In this document: one piece after another, positions 62,800 through 64,000 of the stretch
How the letters are laid out: every line of letters begins with the position of its first letter
How positions within the stretch are numbered: the stretch's first letter is position 1
Assembly: GCF_900142035.1 (NCBI RefSeq)
Contig: NZ_FQZI01000005.1
Location: 62,001-126,000, forward strand
Source of the DNA: Flavobacterium terrae
GTDB taxonomy: Bacteria > Bacteroidota > Bacteroidia > Flavobacteriales > Flavobacteriaceae
Direction of reading: 5' to 3'
Length of the DNA stretch: 64,000 nt
Notes under the pieces: model-generated
The model's database searches: none
The model's input: the letters and a program-made list of their open reading frames with translations, nothing else
Told to the model about the DNA's origin: nothing
Program-made: the position numbers and the translations under genes

Positions 62800-63818
62800 T
62801 ATGCAGTAATACTATGTTTTTTATTGTTTATTTCAAGTTCATTTTTTGCAATTCTATTTGCCATTTTTATAGCTATTGCTTCCCCAATGGGCAAACCTAA
62901 ATCTCTTTGAAGCATTCCCCATTCCCCTTGAGGGTTAACTTCTAAAAATATATATTCTCCATTTTTTTGACGAATCATATCAATTGCACCAAAAAAAAGA
63001 TTCATTGTATTCATCATTTTTTTTATTGAATTCCCTATCTCTAAGGGCAATTCATATTTTTCCCATGTAGGACGAGTATCATTAGCAGCTCTCCAATCTG
63101 TTGACCCTGCTATTGAATTTTGTGCGTTTATTTTTCCTGTGAAAAAATCACCATCTACATAAATAATTCTTAATTCATATTCCTTTTCGATTTTCTCTTG
63201 AAAAATCATTGGACAATAAATTAAAGAATCTAAATTTTCTAAATCCTCTTCATGAATAAGCGTTGTTGGAAAAAAAGGTGTATTTCCAAACATACTCCTT
63301 GATAAAGCCCCATGAAGTTTTGCAATCATTTGTTTATTACATTCTGAGTAAAAAAAATCTCTAACTGCTTCTGAATTATTCGTAAATAAACTCTTTGGCA
63401 CAAGCAAACCAGCTTCTGAAGCCAACTTTAATTGCTCTAATTTATTATCAGCAATTTCATGATCTATTTGAATGGGATTTATCCAAGGCACATTTTTTAA
63501 AGATTCAAAAAAAATGCTTCTCATTGTGTTGTATTCCTGATAATAAATTTTTTTATAGTTATCATCAAGATTTTCAGGAATTGAAACATTCCAAAGTTTT
63601 CTATACCAAACTGCTTTTATTTTATCAGAAGTTATTTCAAAATCTGAACCTTTCAATTTTAGTATTTGTTGTCCTGAAAAGTTATTATACTCAAAACTGA
63701 TTTTATATGAAAAATCATCAGAGTTAAAACGCAATACTTCTACCCCCAATTCTTTTAGTTTATTAATAACTATATCTATCGTATAAAAGTCATTGCTGTG
63801 AGTAATACATAAAATCAT
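62799..63818 (-). CDS. mdnB: Microviridin-type ATP-grasp ligase, MdnB/MvdC-like (amide-forming)
   Basis: The ATG at 63818 gives 339 residues starting MILCITHSNDFYTIDIV; an upstream ATG at 63860 would read through the intergenic hairpin and is rejected. Family features: AVWYRKLWN, KLHGALSRSMFGNTPFF, LIYCPMIFQEKIEKEYELRIIYVDGDFFTGKI, and GAIDMIRQKNGEYIFLEVNPQGEWGMLQRDL. The GEWGML motif matches the MdnB/MvdC group, which forms the Lys-Glu amide bond. It lies 50 bp after the precursor stop and one base overlaps the next ligase. The order precursor-mdnB-mdnC is that of cyanobacterial clusters. Confidence 0.88.
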   Translation of the reverse strand: MILCITHSNDFYTIDIVINKLKELGVEVLRFNSDDFSYKISFEYNNFSGQQILKLKGSDFEITSDKIKAVWYRKLWNVSIPENLDDNYKKIYYQEYNTMRSIFFESLKNVPWINPIQIDHEIADNKLEQLKLASEAGLLVPKSLFTNNSEAVRDFFYSECNKQMIAKLHGALSRSMFGNTPFFPTTLIHEEDLENLDSLIYCPMIFQEKIEKEYELRIIYVDGDFFTGKINAQNSIAGSTDWRAANDTRPTWEKYELPLEIGNSIKKMMNTMNLFFGAIDMIRQKNGEYIFLEVNPQGEWGMLQRDLGLPIGEAIAIKMANRIAKNELEINNKKHSITA

Positions 63819-63821
63819 AAG

Positions 63822-63858
63822 TAAAAAATAGTTGAGCAGTACTAAAGCACTGCTCAAC
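63822..63858 (-). terminator. Hairpin with U-tract between precursor and ligases
   Basis: On the minus strand GTTGAGCAGT (63858-63849) pairs perfectly with ACTGCTCAAC (63840-63831) around 8 nt, followed by TATTTTTTAC. It lies 9 bp after the precursor stop and just before the first ligase. A partial terminator or mRNA-stabilising stem here would give more precursor than enzyme, a common arrangement in RiPP operons. Confidence 0.8.
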
Positions 63859-63867
63859 ATTTATAAA

Positions 63868-64000
63868 TTAAATTTCAGAGTAATCCTCATCACTATCAGA
63901 AGGATACTTCATAGTTTGTGCAGTATCATAAATTGGTTTAGTTGGATTCCCTGGTCCATCTTCGCTATCAGAAGGATATTTCATAGTTTGAACATTGTCA
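63868..64000 (-). CDS. mdnA: Multi-core microviridin-type graspetide precursor, C-terminal part (cut by window edge)
   Basis: The minus-strand frame open at the window edge gives 43 residues and a TAA at 63870-63868. It contains two copies of the microviridin core: TMKYPSDSED (63987-63958) and TMKYPSDSDE (63915-63886), spaced 24 residues apart by the linker GPGNPTKPIYDTAQ. The tail DYSEI follows the second. Thr, Lys, Ser, Asp and the two acidic residues stand where microviridins form two esters and one amide; the usual Trp after Asp is Ser. The leader and its PFFARFL-type recognition helix lie beyond the window. Two MdnB/C-like ligases follow. Confidence 0.88.
   Translation of the reverse strand, partial: DNVQTMKYPSDSEDGPGNPTKPIYDTAQTMKYPSDSDEDYSEI

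Noticed and set aside
63819..63860. Longer N-terminus of the first graspetide ligase starting at 63860
   Set aside because: The extra 14 residues come from the perfect hairpin between genes, and the family N-terminus fits the ATG at 63818.
63868..64000. CRISPR-like or tandem DNA repeat
   Set aside because: The 26-bp near-identical segments (period 72 bp) are explained as repeated core-peptide codons in frame with a stop; no spacer/repeat array is present.

Overview
This window comes from a Bacteroidota chromosome, very probably a Flavobacterium or close relative. The DNA is AT-rich. Promoters carry the -7 element TAnnTTTG, and start codons mostly lack a clear Shine-Dalgarno sequence. Two secreted proteins end in type IX secretion (T9SS) sorting domains. 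The menaquinone, CreD, CvfB and DUF2853 genes also fit that group.

Layout. 1-8042 (minus strand): a complete sulfate-to-cysteine operon, cysH-cysD-cysN-serine acetyltransferase-cysteine synthase-siroheme methyltransferase-cysJ-cysI, with cysI cut by the window edge. Ahead of cysH lie two consecutive short reading frames rich in Met and Cys codons, each followed by an intrinsic terminator. I read this as a double ribosome-mediated attenuator. 8130-13061: an ABC exporter whose permease is fused to an M1 peptidase, then an Xre/DUF2975 pair. 13188-19941: trpEGDCFBA behind a leader peptide with three consecutive Trp codons and a terminator. 19992-24711: a TetR-controlled TolC/HlyD/EmrB efflux operon with two operator palindromes. 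24766-28003: kdsA and two exported proteins of unknown function. 28056-31722: a membrane-protein/YiiX/winged-helix regulator/CreD module with the same palindrome in front of both of its transcription units. 31791-37481: TPR protein, M28 peptidase, an alanine-dehydrogenase-like oxidoreductase and a serine hydrolase. 37517-37910: tmRNA. 37964-43968: a Crp/Fnr regulator with a likely self-binding site, a secreted M4 metalloprotease and an OmpA-like protein. 43969-53781: a mostly minus-strand block with menC, menA, menB and menD and accessory genes. 53842-61421: an acetyltransferase, a T9SS choice-of-anchor protein, prmA, clpS, a sterol-desaturase-family protein, YhhN, and a split YeeE/YedE transporter.

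The right end (61777-64000, minus strand) is the most notable locus. It is a microviridin-type graspetide (RiPP) cluster with an MdnB/MvdC-like and an MdnC/MvdD-like ATP-grasp ligase. Upstream is the 3' end of a precursor gene encoding at least two copies of the TMKYPSD core. A perfect 10-bp hairpin with a U-tract separates precursor from ligases and would favour precursor expression over enzyme expression. The precursor's leader half and any transporter lie beyond the window.

Amino-acid supply here appears to be controlled by translation of leader peptides (Cys/Met and Trp), both from promoters of the form TTG-N21-TAnnTTTG. Several other operons carry palindromic operators next to a gene for their likely regulator. 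Two structured intergenic repeats (46293-46383 and 49253-49322) resemble families I recall from Flavobacterium genomes. I could run no database search, so all family names rest on motifs and memory.
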